A stretch of 64,000 nt of DNA from G965202915 sp965202915 (GTDB lineage: Bacteria > Pseudomonadota > Gammaproteobacteria > Eutrophobiales > Eutrophobiaceae). The stretch spans positions 2,232,001 through 2,296,000 of the forward strand of contig OZ241847.1 of NCBI GenBank assembly GCA_965202915.1. The letters run 5' to 3'. The position numbers and the translations under genes are program-made. Shown here in pieces: positions 8,095-17,824 of the stretch; the stretch's first letter is position 1; every line of letters starts with the position of its first letter. The notes beneath the pieces were generated by a model, which saw only the letters and a list, made by a program, of their open reading frames with translations, was not told where the DNA came from and did no database searches.

Positions 8095-9522
8095 ATGCAG
8101 GAAATGGCTCAAACACCCGGTGCCGGTGACGCCGAAGTTGATGCTTTGAAAATCCCGCCTCACTCCATTGAGGCCGAGCAGTCGGTGCTGGGTGGCGTGT
8201 TGTTGGATAAAAATGCCTGGGTTAAAGCCACCGAACACGTTCGGCAAGAGGATTTTTACCGGAAAGACCACAGACTTATCTTTCAGGCCATCGCCAGGCT
8301 GGATAACGAAGGTCAGCCGTTCGATATCGTCACAGTGGCGGAATGGCTGGAAAACCATCAACAGCTCGAAGACGCCGGCGGGATAAGTTATCTGGCCGCA
8401 TTGGCGGAAAACACCCCCCACGTCAGCAACATTGCCGTCTATGCCGATATAGTACGAAAGCGCTCGATCCTGCGTCAACTCATCACCGCAACCAGGAATA
8501 TAGGCGACACCATTTTTAATCCGCAGGGTAGAAGCAGCGACGAAATTCTGGATTTTGCCGAGCAGTTGGTGTTTGAAATCGCCGAACAGGAAGGGCGTAG
8601 CAAAAAAAATTACAAGAACATCAAAGACGTTGTGGCAACCGCGCTTAAACGCGTGGATGAACTGTTTCACAAGAACAGTCCCATTACCGGCGTGGCAACC
8701 GGTTTCGATGATCTGGATGCCAAAACGGCGGGCCTGCAACCCTCCGATCTGATCATCATTGCCGGACGTCCGTCCATGGGAAAAACCGCACTGGCAATTA
8801 ATATCGCCGAGCATGCCGCGATCAAGGACAAAATGACCGTTGCTATCTTCAGCATGGAAATGTCGGGCGAACAACTTGCCATGCGGATGATGGCGTCGCT
8901 GGCGCGTATCGATCAACACAATATCCGCACCGGTAGGCTTGATGAAGACGATTGGCCAAGATTAACCTCTTCACTGGCGGTATTGTCGGAAACCAGCATG
9001 TTTATCGATGATACCCCGGCGTTAACGCCCGCCGAATTAAGAGCACGTTGCCGACGTATTGCCAGAGAGCAGCACGGTCTTGATATGATTGTGGTTGATT
9101 ACCTGCAACTCATGCAAGTGCCGGGTACGGCGGAGAATCGAGCCACGGAATTATCCGGGATATCCCGTTCCCTAAAGGCAATGGCAAAGGAATTGAATAT
9201 TCCAGTGGTTGCATTATCACAATTAAATCGCAGTCTCGAACAACGGCCCAACAGACGTCCGGTGATGTCCGACCTGCGTGAGAGTGGCGCGATTGAACAG
9301 GACGCCGACGTTATCCTGTTTATTTATCGCGACGAGGTTTATGACAAGGACAGTCCCGACAAAGGCATGGCCGAAATCATTATAAGCAAACAAAGAAACG
9401 GCCCGATTGGCATGGTGAAATTGGCTTTCAGGGGACAATTTACCCGCTTTGAAAATTATATTGAGGAACGGGACCTGGTCCTGGCGGGCGACTCATACCT
9501 TGTATCGAGATCGGATGAATGA
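8095..9522 (+). CDS. dnaB: Replicative DNA helicase DnaB
   Basis: A hexameric 5'-3' helicase of the replication fork, 475 aa. The start is the ATG at 8095, just after the strong site GGAGGA (8085-8090); a frame beginning at 8026 is open but unsupported. The N-terminal DnaB domain opens with PPHSIEAEQSVLGGVLLD. The RecA-like domain has Walker A GRPSMGKT at residues 224-231 and Walker B DMIVVDYLQL at about 330-339. 'RESGAIEQDADVI' is the conserved DnaB C-terminal motif. The stop overlaps the alr start in an ATGA arrangement. Confidence 0.98.
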   Translation: MQEMAQTPGAGDAEVDALKIPPHSIEAEQSVLGGVLLDKNAWVKATEHVRQEDFYRKDHRLIFQAIARLDNEGQPFDIVTVAEWLENHQQLEDAGGISYLAALAENTPHVSNIAVYADIVRKRSILRQLITATRNIGDTIFNPQGRSSDEILDFAEQLVFEIAEQEGRSKKNYKNIKDVVATALKRVDELFHKNSPITGVATGFDDLDAKTAGLQPSDLIIIAGRPSMGKTALAINIAEHAAIKDKMTVAIFSMEMSGEQLAMRMMASLARIDQHNIRTGRLDEDDWPRLTSSLAVLSETSMFIDDTPALTPAELRARCRRIAREQHGLDMIVVDYLQLMQVPGTAENRATELSGISRSLKAMAKELNIPVVALSQLNRSLEQRPNRRPVMSDLRESGAIEQDADVILFIYRDEVYDKDSPDKGMAEIIISKQRNGPIGMVKLAFRGQFTRFENYIEERDLVLAGDSYLVSRSDE

Positions 9523-10592
9523 CGCGACCATCCCGGGTCATTATTGATCGCGCCGCACTTCAGCATAATTTTTCTGTTGTAAAATCCATCGCCCCCGCCG
9601 CCCGGATCATGGCCATCATCAAGGCCGATGCCTATGGTCACGGCCTGATCCGGGTCGCAAAGCTGTTGCGCGACGCCGATGCCTTTGGGGTGGCCTGCCT
9701 GGAAGAGGCAAGCCAATTGCGCGACGCCAATATTGACCGGACCATAGTCTTGCTTGAGGGCCCGTATGATGCCGGGGATATCCCTCCGGTGCGTGATCTC
9801 AAACTGGATATCGTCATCCATAACCAACACCAGATCGAGATGTTAAAAGGCGCATCCTGCTACGATCTGCAAACCTGGATCAAGGTCGACACCGGCATGC
9901 ATCGTCTGGGATTCCAGGCCGATGCGGTTGCCAACGTGTGCCAACAATTGGAAGCCTTGCGCTTGTCCCGCCCACCAAGACTCATGACTCACCTGGCGGT
10001 CGCGGACCAGCCGAAGAATCAATTTAATCGATTACAATTGGCGCGCTTTAGTGAGCTCAACGCAGGCGTCGCGCTGGAAAAAAGTGTTGCCAATTCCGCC
10101 GCGATTCTGGCCGAATCTGAAACTCATATGCATTGGGTCCGCCCCGGCTTGATGCTCTATGGCGTCTCGCCCTTTCCCGAAAAACAGGCAAATGATCATG
10201 ATTTAAAACCGGTTATGACCCTGGAGTCGGAATTGATCTCGGTCCGGTGGTTAAAAAAAAATGAACCGGTCGGCTATGGCGCCGATTGGCGTTGCCCGGA
10301 AGATATGCCGATAGGCACAGTGGCTACCGGATATTGCGATGGCTTTTCCAGGCACGCGCGCCCCGGCACCCCGATATTGGTGCACGGCAAACGCTGCGCA
10401 CTCATTGGCAGGGTGTCGATGGATATGCTCACCGTAGATCTGCGCAATTGTGCCACCGCCGGTATCGGCGCGCCGGTTACGCTATGGGGAAACGGATTGC
10501 CGGTGGAGGAAATTGCCAGGGCGGCCGATACCATCCCCTATGAATTATTATGCGGCGTCCATAAGCGGCTTGAATTTGTAGAACGTGGCTAA
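9519..10592 (+). CDS. alr: Alanine racemase
   Basis: A PLP enzyme converting L- to D-alanine for peptidoglycan. Residues 31-40 contain the PLP-binding signature AIIKADAYGHG with Lys35 as the internal aldimine Lys. Later motifs include 'KVDTGMHRLGF', 'RPGLMLYGVSP' and the 'VGYGADW' region with the second catalytic Tyr. The 357-aa length is normal. ATG overlaps the dnaB stop, and the 3' end overlaps radA by 8 bases, so dnaB-alr-radA form one translationally coupled unit, an order seen in other gammaproteobacteria. Confidence 0.97.
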   Translation: MTRPSRVIIDRAALQHNFSVVKSIAPAARIMAIIKADAYGHGLIRVAKLLRDADAFGVACLEEASQLRDANIDRTIVLLEGPYDAGDIPPVRDLKLDIVIHNQHQIEMLKGASCYDLQTWIKVDTGMHRLGFQADAVANVCQQLEALRLSRPPRLMTHLAVADQPKNQFNRLQLARFSELNAGVALEKSVANSAAILAESETHMHWVRPGLMLYGVSPFPEKQANDHDLKPVMTLESELISVRWLKKNEPVGYGADWRCPEDMPIGTVATGYCDGFSRHARPGTPILVHGKRCALIGRVSMDMLTVDLRNCATAGIGAPVTLWGNGLPVEEIARAADTIPYELLCGVHKRLEFVERG

Positions 10593-11967
10593 AACAAAAA
10601 TACAATTTCAATGCAGTGAATGCAGTGCAATAGCCCCAAAATGGTCCGGACAATGCGCGGAATGCCGATCATGGAACAGTATGATTGAGGTGACAATGGC
10701 GGCGCCGTCCCTACATACCGCACGGTTACCACAGGACTCAGGCGAGTCGGTAAAAGTCTGCGCGCTCAGTGCGGTACGCTTTAATGATGAGCCGCGTCAG
10801 CATACCGGCATCGCCGAACTCGACGTCGTCATTGGCGGTGGCATAGTCAAGGGATCGGTGACATTGATAGGAGGCGATCCGGGGATCGGCAAATCCACCC
10901 TGTTATTACAGGCCTTGTCGGGACTCAGGCAAGTCGGCAATATAAGCAGCTTGTACGTAACCGGCGAAGAATCGGCGCAACAGGTGGGTTTGAGGGCACA
11001 AAGACTGGGGTTGCCGCTTGACGGTCTGAAATTACTTACCGACAACCGGCTTGAAAGAATATTAACCATCATCGCCGGCGAACAACCGCAGGTTATCGTC
11101 ATTGATTCCATCCAGACAATGTACAGTGAACTGGTGCAGTCGGCGCCCGGGTCCGTTGCCCAGGTGCGTGAATGCGCGGCACAATTGGTGCGGTTTGCCA
11201 AATACAGCGGTACCGCGGTATTTCTTGTCGGACACGTGACCAAAGAAGGGGCGCTGGCCGGCCCGCGTGTACTGGAACACATGGTTGATACCGTTTTGTA
11301 TTTTGAGGGTGAGCACGATAGTCGCTACCGGATAGTGCGGTCGGTCAAGAACCGATTCGGCGCGGTCAATGAACTGGGGATCTTTGCGATGACCGATAAG
11401 GGATTCAAAGAGGTGAATAACCCGTCGGCAATATTCCTGTCACGCCATGATGAACAAATACCGGGGTCGGTGGTGATGGTGATGCGTGAAGGCACCCGGC
11501 CCATACTGGTCGAGGTGCAGGCGCTGGTTGACGCCGGGCACCCCGGCAATCCCCGCCGAGTCATACTGGGCATGGAACAAAACCGCCTGGCGATGCTGTT
11601 GGCGGTATTGCATCGTCACGCCGGTATCGTCACCACCGACCAGGATATATACGTCAACGTGGTCGGTGGCGTGCGCATCAGCGAGACTGGTGCCGACCTG
11701 GCCATTTTGCTGGCGATCATGTCCAGTTTACGCAACCAATGCCTGCCTTTGGATTTGGTCGTGTTTGGAGAAGTGGGTTTGTCCGGTGAAATTCGTCCGG
11801 TTCAGAATGGTCCGGAAAGATTGAATGAGGCGGTCAAACATGGTTTCAAGAATGCCATTATTCCAGGGGCCAATAAACCCAGACAAAATATCGCCGGCTT
11901 AAATGTTATTGCAACCGACAATTTACAGTCGGCACTACAGGCACTCAAACGGCTCTGCCGGTTGTGA
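10585..11967 (+). CDS. radA: DNA repair protein RadA (Sms)
   Basis: A RecA-like ATPase/helicase that drives branch migration in recombinational repair, 460 aa. An N-terminal C4 zinc finger has Cys10, Cys13, Cys24 and Cys27. Walker A GGDPGIGKST lies at 96-105, and the RadA-specific KNRFG motif at 255-259. A Lon-protease-like domain forms the C-terminus (GGVRISETGADLAI; 'FGEVGLSGEIRPV'). It overlaps alr by 8 bases. Confidence 0.98.
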   Translation: MAKTKIQFQCSECSAIAPKWSGQCAECRSWNSMIEVTMAAPSLHTARLPQDSGESVKVCALSAVRFNDEPRQHTGIAELDVVIGGGIVKGSVTLIGGDPGIGKSTLLLQALSGLRQVGNISSLYVTGEESAQQVGLRAQRLGLPLDGLKLLTDNRLERILTIIAGEQPQVIVIDSIQTMYSELVQSAPGSVAQVRECAAQLVRFAKYSGTAVFLVGHVTKEGALAGPRVLEHMVDTVLYFEGEHDSRYRIVRSVKNRFGAVNELGIFAMTDKGFKEVNNPSAIFLSRHDEQIPGSVVMVMREGTRPILVEVQALVDAGHPGNPRRVILGMEQNRLAMLLAVLHRHAGIVTTDQDIYVNVVGGVRISETGADLAILLAIMSSLRNQCLPLDLVVFGEVGLSGEIRPVQNGPERLNEAVKHGFKNAIIPGANKPRQNIAGLNVIATDNLQSALQALKRLCRL

Positions 11968-12061
11968 ACCGATTTGCATGGCCTGAAAATATTGTCTCAC
12001 TGATGCATTGGATTAGCGTATCGCTTATAAAAAAAGGATTCCAGGGGCGGCCCGGAAAAAA

Positions 12062-13384
12062 CTAAACCGGCGTGGAGTGGCGTACGTCTTCAGTAATTCT
12101 GGCTTTCTTAACCGCGTTATCAACAACCTGAATGATTTCTATGGTGTAATTATTTATGCGTAAGCTGGTATTCGCAACCGGAATATGTTCAAGCTGTTCC
12201 AGGACCAGACCATTCAATGTTTTCGCCCTTTCGGTCGGGAAATTCCATTGTAATTGCCGATTTATTTCTCTCAGCGCGATCGACCCATCCACCATATAAA
12301 CGCCATTTCCCTGTTCATGTATGTCTTGGTTAAACATCTGCATATTGGTTGTGAACTCACCGACAATCTCTTCAAGAATATCTTCCATGGTTACAATACC
12401 CTTAATGACGCCATATTCATCCACCACCAGGCCATAGCGAAGTTTTTGACGCTGAAAATTAAATAACTGTGTATGCAGTGGCGTACCCTCAGGCACAAAA
12501 TAAGGCTCGGACAAGACGTCTCTGAGTGCCTCGGGGGTGAAACCATCTTTATCGGATAAGACCCGCAGGACGCGACGAACGTGCAGTACCCCGATAACAT
12601 TATCAATATCCCTGTCATAAACCGGCAGGCGGGTATGCTGACTACGGTCCAGTTGCTTGATGACGTTGCCGGCCGCTTGGTTGATATCGATCGCCACCAT
12701 TTCGTTGCGCTTAATCATGATATCATCAACGGTGACGTTCTCCAGCTCAAGGATATTCATCAGCATTTTTTTATGGCGCGGCGGGATCAGGTGACCGGCC
12801 TCCCTGACGACGGTATGCAACTCATCACGAGACAGCGCCACTCCGGTTTGGCCCTCCGGATCTATCTTGAACAGCATAAGTATGCCATTTGATATTTTAT
12901 TGACGACAAATACCGCCGGGTAACACAGCTTCATCAACACCGACAAGACGTGCGAGGCCGGAAACGCAACGGCTTCGGGATACAACGCGGCCGTGGTCTT
13001 GGGCAACACCTCGGCAAAGATAAGGAACACAACAACCAGGATAAAAGGCGCCAGCGCCACGCCGACGTCTCCCAATAGACGCATACCGATTAAGGTGGCA
13101 ATAGTCGCGGCAATGAGATTGACGAGATTATTACCAAGCAGAATCAATCCAAATAATCGATCCGGGCGCTGTAATAATCGGTTGGCTTTAATTGCAGACT
13201 TATGATTATTCTTAACGAGATGACGCAGGCGATAACGATTGAGCGCCATCATACCTGTCTCAGAACTTGAAAAAAAAGCCGACAGGACAATCATGATCCC
13301 GAGCACAGCAAATAATACGGACAGGGGAATATCGTTCAAGTAATTTATGGTACCGGTTGTGGACTGGATATCATTTTGAGACAA
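12062..13384 (-). CDS. CorB/YfjD-type CNNM/CBS membrane protein
   Basis: A 440-residue protein of the HlyC/CorC (CNNM) family. An N-terminal DUF21 membrane domain contains 'FFSSSETGMMALNRYRLRHL' and 'AEVLPKTTAALYPEAVA', followed by a tandem CBS pair ('DDIMIKRNEMVAID'; 'YGVIKGIVTMEDILEEIVGEF') and a C-terminal CorC/HlyC domain. E. coli YfjD (CorB) is the closest match in architecture, and relatives are implicated in Mg2+/Co2+ efflux. The only upstream start in frame is a TTG at 13384 without a good ribosome-binding site, so the exact N-terminus is uncertain. The ypjD gene lies 40 bases upstream, as in E. coli. Confidence 0.9.
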   Translation of the reverse strand: MSQNDIQSTTGTINYLNDIPLSVLFAVLGIMIVLSAFFSSSETGMMALNRYRLRHLVKNNHKSAIKANRLLQRPDRLFGLILLGNNLVNLIAATIATLIGMRLLGDVGVALAPFILVVVFLIFAEVLPKTTAALYPEAVAFPASHVLSVLMKLCYPAVFVVNKISNGILMLFKIDPEGQTGVALSRDELHTVVREAGHLIPPRHKKMLMNILELENVTVDDIMIKRNEMVAIDINQAAGNVIKQLDRSQHTRLPVYDRDIDNVIGVLHVRRVLRVLSDKDGFTPEALRDVLSEPYFVPEGTPLHTQLFNFQRQKLRYGLVVDEYGVIKGIVTMEDILEEIVGEFTTNMQMFNQDIHEQGNGVYMVDGSIALREINRQLQWNFPTERAKTLNGLVLEQLEHIPVANTSLRINNYTIEIIQVVDNAVKKARITEDVRHSTPV

Positions 13385-13424
13385 AACCGGGGCATGTCAA
13401 GTCCAAATATTGCCCGGCGGACGA

Positions 13425-14234
13425 CTATACCCGCTTGAGAATCAATTCCAGCACCATTTTGGAACCAAAATAGGCCAATAGCAGTAATGAAAAACCGCCT
13501 AATGCCCATTTCACGACGGTAATTCCCCGCCATCCCAAACGCCAACGCCCCCACAACAGAATGCCATAGACAAACCAGGCAAAAATCGAAAACACGGTTT
13601 TATGGGCAAGATGTTGAGCAAAGATATTATGGATAAACATCAGGCCGGAGGCGAGACTCAGGCTGAGTAAAAAGAACCCGATCATTATCAATTGAATCAA
13701 CAGACTTTCCGTAGTCTGCATCGGTGGCAATATATTAAACAATCCGGTGAAATGTTTATTCCGCAGGGTATATTCCTGGATATAAAGCATAAACGCCTGC
13801 AACGTGGCGATGGCAAGCAGGCTATAGGCAACAAGCGACAGCAAAATATGAAACTGTAGCCCAAATGACAGCAAACTATCCGGGGCTCCGGGATCATGCA
13901 GAGAGTATTGCAGGACCAGCACGATCACCGCCAACGGATAAATAATTATCAACAGGCTTTCCACCGGTTTAACAACTGCGGTGAACGTGGCTATGGTGAC
14001 GATAAGCCATGCCACCAGGGATAATGCATTATAGAAACCCAGGTCAACAACACCAGCAACAAGTAGGGTTTGATAGAGTGAAACCGCATGCAGAATCAAC
14101 GCGCCCGCACCAACACCGAGATATAAAAACCGCGACCCAAACCGGCTGCCAGGCCCCCCGGAAAAACGCATAAGGAGCATAACACTTGCCAGCAGATAGC
14201 CGACCATCGTCAATCCGAGGATAATAATATTCAT
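13425..14234 (-). CDS. ypjD: YpjD/CorE-like CcsA-family membrane protein
   Basis: A 269-residue polytopic membrane protein with about eight hydrophobic segments, of the cytochrome c assembly (CcsA/CcmC) superfamily. It has 'FGLQFHILLSLVAYSLLAIA' and later His residues typical of YpjD; the WWD haem-handling motif of CcmC is absent. In E. coli ypjD (also called corE) neighbours yfjD, as here, and the pair is linked to divalent cation resistance. Despite the family name there is no direct evidence for a role in cytochrome biogenesis; dedicated ccm genes lie elsewhere in the window. Confidence 0.85.
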   Translation of the reverse strand: MNIIILGLTMVGYLLASVMLLMRFSGGPGSRFGSRFLYLGVGAGALILHAVSLYQTLLVAGVVDLGFYNALSLVAWLIVTIATFTAVVKPVESLLIIIYPLAVIVLVLQYSLHDPGAPDSLLSFGLQFHILLSLVAYSLLAIATLQAFMLYIQEYTLRNKHFTGLFNILPPMQTTESLLIQLIMIGFFLLSLSLASGLMFIHNIFAQHLAHKTVFSIFAWFVYGILLWGRWRLGWRGITVVKWALGGFSLLLLAYFGSKMVLELILKRV

Positions 14235-14544
14235 TGCATGGTGATCATATTCTCAGCATGATTGCATATTAACAGAGATTCAAAAAATTCCTGTGCACGG
14301 GGCGGCGTCAAACAATGGTCGATCAAAAGATGCGGAAACATTATTTCCAAAAAAGTAATATCACCGAGGCACAGGCCAATTTTTCCGGCTATTTATTGCC
14401 GGGAATTGAATTATAATTTTTCTTATTTTTTTAAATAGATATAGCTTTTATTAAATAAATTGTATTAAGATCATATCATAAGCTATACTTATCTATACTT
14501 AACTTAGAGAAATTAACCTGAACAGACAGTCGTAATAAACAATC
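14235..14544. other. AT-rich intergenic region between divergent ypjD and maeB
   Basis: The 310 bp separating the divergent genes contain no supportable gene. The right half is strongly A+T-rich and includes the maeB promoter candidate and a direct repeat of CTATACTTA (around 14483-14500). The left part presumably carries the ypjD promoter, which I could not identify. Confidence 0.6.
14460..14489 (+). promoter_or_regulatory. Predicted sigma-70 promoter of maeB
   Basis: TTGTAT (14460-14465) and TATACT (14484-14489) are separated by 18 bases within an AT-rich stretch about 55 bases upstream of the maeB ATG. The -10 hexamer is part of a repeated CTATACTTA sequence, so a second overlapping -10 (shifted 10 bases downstream) is possible. 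Confidence 0.45.
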
Positions 14545-16794
14545 ATGTCCGATGATACTGAAAAAAGTGCACTTGATTACCACCGCTTACCTCGTCCCGG
14601 CAAGATAGAGATTTCTCCAACCAAACCGCTGGCCAATCAACGGGACCTGGCACTCGCCTACAGTCCCGGCGTTGCCGAACCCTGCAAGGCCATCGCATCG
14701 GATGAAAACATGGCCGCCGAGCTTACCTCCCGTTCCAACCTGGTTGCGGTGATCACCAATGGCACCGCGGTGCTTGGCTTAGGCAATATCGGCCCGCTTG
14801 CCTCCAAGCCGGTGATGGAAGGCAAAGGTGTATTATTCAAGAAATTTGCCGGTATCGACGTATTTGATATCGAAATCGAGGAACAGGACCCCGCCAAACT
14901 GGTTGATATCATCGCCAGTCTGGAACCCACCTTCGGCGGGATCAATCTCGAAGATATTAAATCCCCGGAATGTTTTCTGGTCGAAGGCCAGTTACGGCAA
15001 CGTCTCGGCATACCAGTATTCCATGACGATCAGCATGGTACGGCAATCATCGTTGCCGCGGCGGTATTAAATGCCCTGCGCCTGGTGGAAAAGAATATCG
15101 CAGATATAAAAATAGTGGTGACCGGCGCCGGCGCCTCCGGCATCGCCTGCCTGAAGCTACTGGTCAAAATGGGTGCAAAAAAGGCAAATATCATCGTCGT
15201 CGATAGAACCGGTGTGATTTCCAAAAATCGCGGGGGCTTGACGCCTCACAAGAGGATGTTTGCAAGCGATACCGATGCCAGGACTTTATCCGACGCGATA
15301 CAGGGCGCGGATATGTTTTTGGGTTTATCCGGGCCGGGGGTGGTCAAGCCTGAAATGGTGCGCAGCATGGCGAAACGACCGTTGATCTTTGCCCTGTCGA
15401 ATCCACTGCCGGAGATACTGCCGGAGGAAGTCAAAGCGGTGCGGTCAGACGCGATCATTGCCACCGGGCGCTCCGATTACCCAAACCAGGTCAACAATGT
15501 ATTGTGTTTTCCATTTATTTTCCGGGGCGCACTGGATGTATGTGCGACCACAATCAACGATGAGATGAAACTTGCCTGCGTCAAGGCATTGGCGGAATTG
15601 GCTCATGAAGAGGCACCGGATACAGTGGTCGCCGCATATGGAGGGGACGAAATTAAATTTGGGCCGGATTACCTGATCCCCAAACCATTTGACCCCAGGC
15701 TGATCATGAAACTTGCGCCGGCGGTGGCAGAAGCGGCGATGCAAAGCGGCGTCGCCAGGCGGCCGATTAAAGATCTGCGGAAATACATGGAGAAGCTGTC
15801 ACAATATGTATTCAGATCCATCATCCTGATGCGACCGGTATTTGAAAAGGCCAAGCAGGCTCCCAAACGGCTGGTATATGCGGAAGGCGAACAACCCAAG
15901 GTATTGAGGGCGGTGCAATCGGTCATTGATGAAGGCATTGCAAAACCCATCTTGATAGGCGATGAAGCCCTGATTGACTCCCATATCAAAAGAATGGGGT
16001 TAAGAATTCGACCCGGTATAGACGTTCAAATCGTCAACCCTGAGCAACATGAGCCTGCAAAAAACAACCCGGATAGCCCGGATAGCATCACAAGCAATAC
16101 CCGCCTTGCGGCAACCATGATTCACAACGGTGAGGCCGATGGCCTGATCTGTGGCACCACCGGCAACTACCATCAACACCTGAATCAAGTGATAGCGGAA
16201 CTGGGGGTAATGAACGGCATACAGCAACCCACTGCAATGAATATCCTGATCCTCAAAATGGGGGTATTTTTTATCTGTGATTCTGCAGTGACGGTTGAAC
16301 CCAATGCCGAACAGATCGCCGGCAACACCCTACTGGCCACCGAAAGCGTCAGGCGATTCGGCATTACGCCCAGGGCGGCCCTGTTGTCGTTTTCAAATAA
16401 CGGTGATATTTACCCTGACGATACCGCAAAAATGGCAACGGCACTACAATTGATCCGGCAACGACAACCCGACCTCAGGATCGAAGGGCCGATGCGGGCT
16501 GATGCGGCATTGGTAAGTGGGATAAGAAAACGGGTCTTACCTTATTCCAAACTCGTAGAAAACGCCAATCTATTGATCATGCCCAATCTGCATGCCGCCA
16601 AAATTGCATACGATATGATAAAAGTGTTGAGTGACGGGATATCCATAGGCCCGATATTATTGGGATTAAACCATCCGGTTCACATCATGACGCCCTCATC
16701 CACCGTTCGGCGTTTGGTCAACGCCAGCGCGCTTGCAGTGGTTGATACGGGATTGGCGGTTGCGGCTCAACGACGGGTAAAAAAAGCCAGCTGA
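14545..16794 (+). CDS. maeB: NADP-type malic enzyme with phosphotransacetylase-like domain
   Basis: It decarboxylates malate to pyruvate, supplying NADPH and linking the TCA cycle with gluconeogenesis. The 749 residues match MaeB of E. coli (759 aa) in two-part architecture: a malic enzyme domain (about 1-420; 'LAYSPGVAEPC', 'DDQHGTAI', 'VTGAGASGIAC' NAD(P)-binding) and a phosphotransacetylase-like regulatory domain (about 430-749; 'RLVYAEGEQPKVLRA'). In E. coli the latter binds acetyl-CoA as an allosteric effector and is not itself catalytic. It stands alone. No Shine-Dalgarno sequence is obvious before the ATG at 14545. Confidence 0.95.
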   Translation: MSDDTEKSALDYHRLPRPGKIEISPTKPLANQRDLALAYSPGVAEPCKAIASDENMAAELTSRSNLVAVITNGTAVLGLGNIGPLASKPVMEGKGVLFKKFAGIDVFDIEIEEQDPAKLVDIIASLEPTFGGINLEDIKSPECFLVEGQLRQRLGIPVFHDDQHGTAIIVAAAVLNALRLVEKNIADIKIVVTGAGASGIACLKLLVKMGAKKANIIVVDRTGVISKNRGGLTPHKRMFASDTDARTLSDAIQGADMFLGLSGPGVVKPEMVRSMAKRPLIFALSNPLPEILPEEVKAVRSDAIIATGRSDYPNQVNNVLCFPFIFRGALDVCATTINDEMKLACVKALAELAHEEAPDTVVAAYGGDEIKFGPDYLIPKPFDPRLIMKLAPAVAEAAMQSGVARRPIKDLRKYMEKLSQYVFRSIILMRPVFEKAKQAPKRLVYAEGEQPKVLRAVQSVIDEGIAKPILIGDEALIDSHIKRMGLRIRPGIDVQIVNPEQHEPAKNNPDSPDSITSNTRLAATMIHNGEADGLICGTTGNYHQHLNQVIAELGVMNGIQQPTAMNILILKMGVFFICDSAVTVEPNAEQIAGNTLLATESVRRFGITPRAALLSFSNNGDIYPDDTAKMATALQLIRQRQPDLRIEGPMRADAALVSGIRKRVLPYSKLVENANLLIMPNLHAAKIAYDMIKVLSDGISIGPILLGLNHPVHIMTPSSTVRRLVNASALAVVDTGLAVAAQRRVKKAS

Positions 16795-16988
16795 CTGTAG
16801 CGGGAGCACGGTTCCACCGTCATCTTCCCGTCATCGGTCACGTCTTGCATTCCAATTGGCTGATATCCGGGTATTCCTCGCCAGCTCGTGCCCGCCGGGA
16901 AACGTCGGGGCGGGTGCATATCGGCCATTAAAATCACCGTGACACTAAATTACAGTTGAAAACCAGGGTATAAATTAAACCTTGCAAG

Positions 16989-17021
16989 TGAGAATAGTTT
17001 TCATTTATCATTAGTTTCTCA
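16989..17021 (+). promoter_or_regulatory. Inverted repeat upstream of the porin/P19 pair, possibly Fur-like
   Basis: TGAGAA (16989-16994) and TTCTCA (17016-17021) form an inverted repeat around an AT-rich core that includes ATTTATCATTAG, about 30 bases before the GTG of the porin gene. The AT-rich, partly symmetrical sequence resembles a weak Fur box (about 11 of 19 consensus positions by eye), which would suit a gene pair connected to metal uptake. The match is poor and the assignment is inference only. Confidence 0.25.
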
Positions 17022-17047
17022 TTTAGATTAGATAAAGGGGGAACGGT

Positions 17048-17785
17048 GTGGAAGCAAATCAAAAACTCGTCATTACCTGGTTCAACAGAGGCCGACGGGT
17101 CTGCCTGAGCACATTGTTCATTATAGCCTTTTCAGGCGGTGTCGCAACCGCCGATGAGGCCGCACAACTGGAAACAGAGGCATCCCTGAGGTGGGATTCC
17201 AAATACGTCTCTCGCGGACGAGATCAATTGGATGACGGCGGCATTTTCTCCCCGGAAATTGGCCTGTCTTATGGTAACAGTTACGTCGGCGCCTGGTTTG
17301 CCGTTGGCGATTCGGTCAACTATCGTGAATTGAATCTCTCGGTCGGACACGTTTTCTCGGCCGGTCCGGTGGAATTGGACCTGGGCTATACCTGGCTCTG
17401 GTTCGAGGATGAAAGAACGGACGAGAATGAATTCACCGCCATTGCCTCCTGGCAGGCTCAGGAATGGCTGGGTTTCGACGCCGATTACATCTATAACACC
17501 CTCGAGGATGGATGGGCAATTGATGCGGTGGTACGGGGCAATTTTGCCGTTGGCAATTTTACAATCTCTCCATACGCCCTTGCCGGATTTGATTTCGGCT
17601 TCTCCAGCCCTGAGCACAACGGCATTGCTGAAATTCAGATTGGCGCCGAGACGAGTATCCCACTGGGGGATAAATCGGAATTGAGTATCTACGCCGCTCA
17701 TTCCCTGGCTCAAAGAGATAAGAGTAGAGACGGTCTGGGTGACCTGAGCTGGATCGGGGTCGGACTGCATTTCCATCTGCCGTAG
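17048..17785 (+). CDS. TorF-like outer-membrane beta-barrel protein
   Basis: A 245-residue predicted exported protein. A basic start and hydrophobic stretch (VCLSTLFIIAFSGGVATA) ending in an Ala-x-Ala-type cleavage site are followed by alternating polar/aromatic beta strands, such as 'WDSKYVSRGRDQLDDGG' and 'LDLGYTWLWFEDE', as in TorF-family putative porins. The start is a GTG at 17048, supported by the strong site AAAGGGGG at 17034-17041; no ATG fits better. It ends in LHFHLP, not the usual terminal Phe. The P19-like gene lies 39 bases downstream in the same direction, suggesting co-expression and a role in delivering a metal or small solute to the periplasm. Confidence 0.7.
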   Translation: MEANQKLVITWFNRGRRVCLSTLFIIAFSGGVATADEAAQLETEASLRWDSKYVSRGRDQLDDGGIFSPEIGLSYGNSYVGAWFAVGDSVNYRELNLSVGHVFSAGPVELDLGYTWLWFEDERTDENEFTAIASWQAQEWLGFDADYIYNTLEDGWAIDAVVRGNFAVGNFTISPYALAGFDFGFSSPEHNGIAEIQIGAETSIPLGDKSELSIYAAHSLAQRDKSRDGLGDLSWIGVGLHFHLP

Positions 17786-17824
17786 ATAACCGCTATTACT
17801 ATCCAATATAGAGGAGGAAACACC

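Noticed and set aside
7984..8919. 311-codon open frame antisense to dnaB
   Set aside because: DnaB is certain on the other strand; the antisense product has no recognisable motif or ribosome-binding site.
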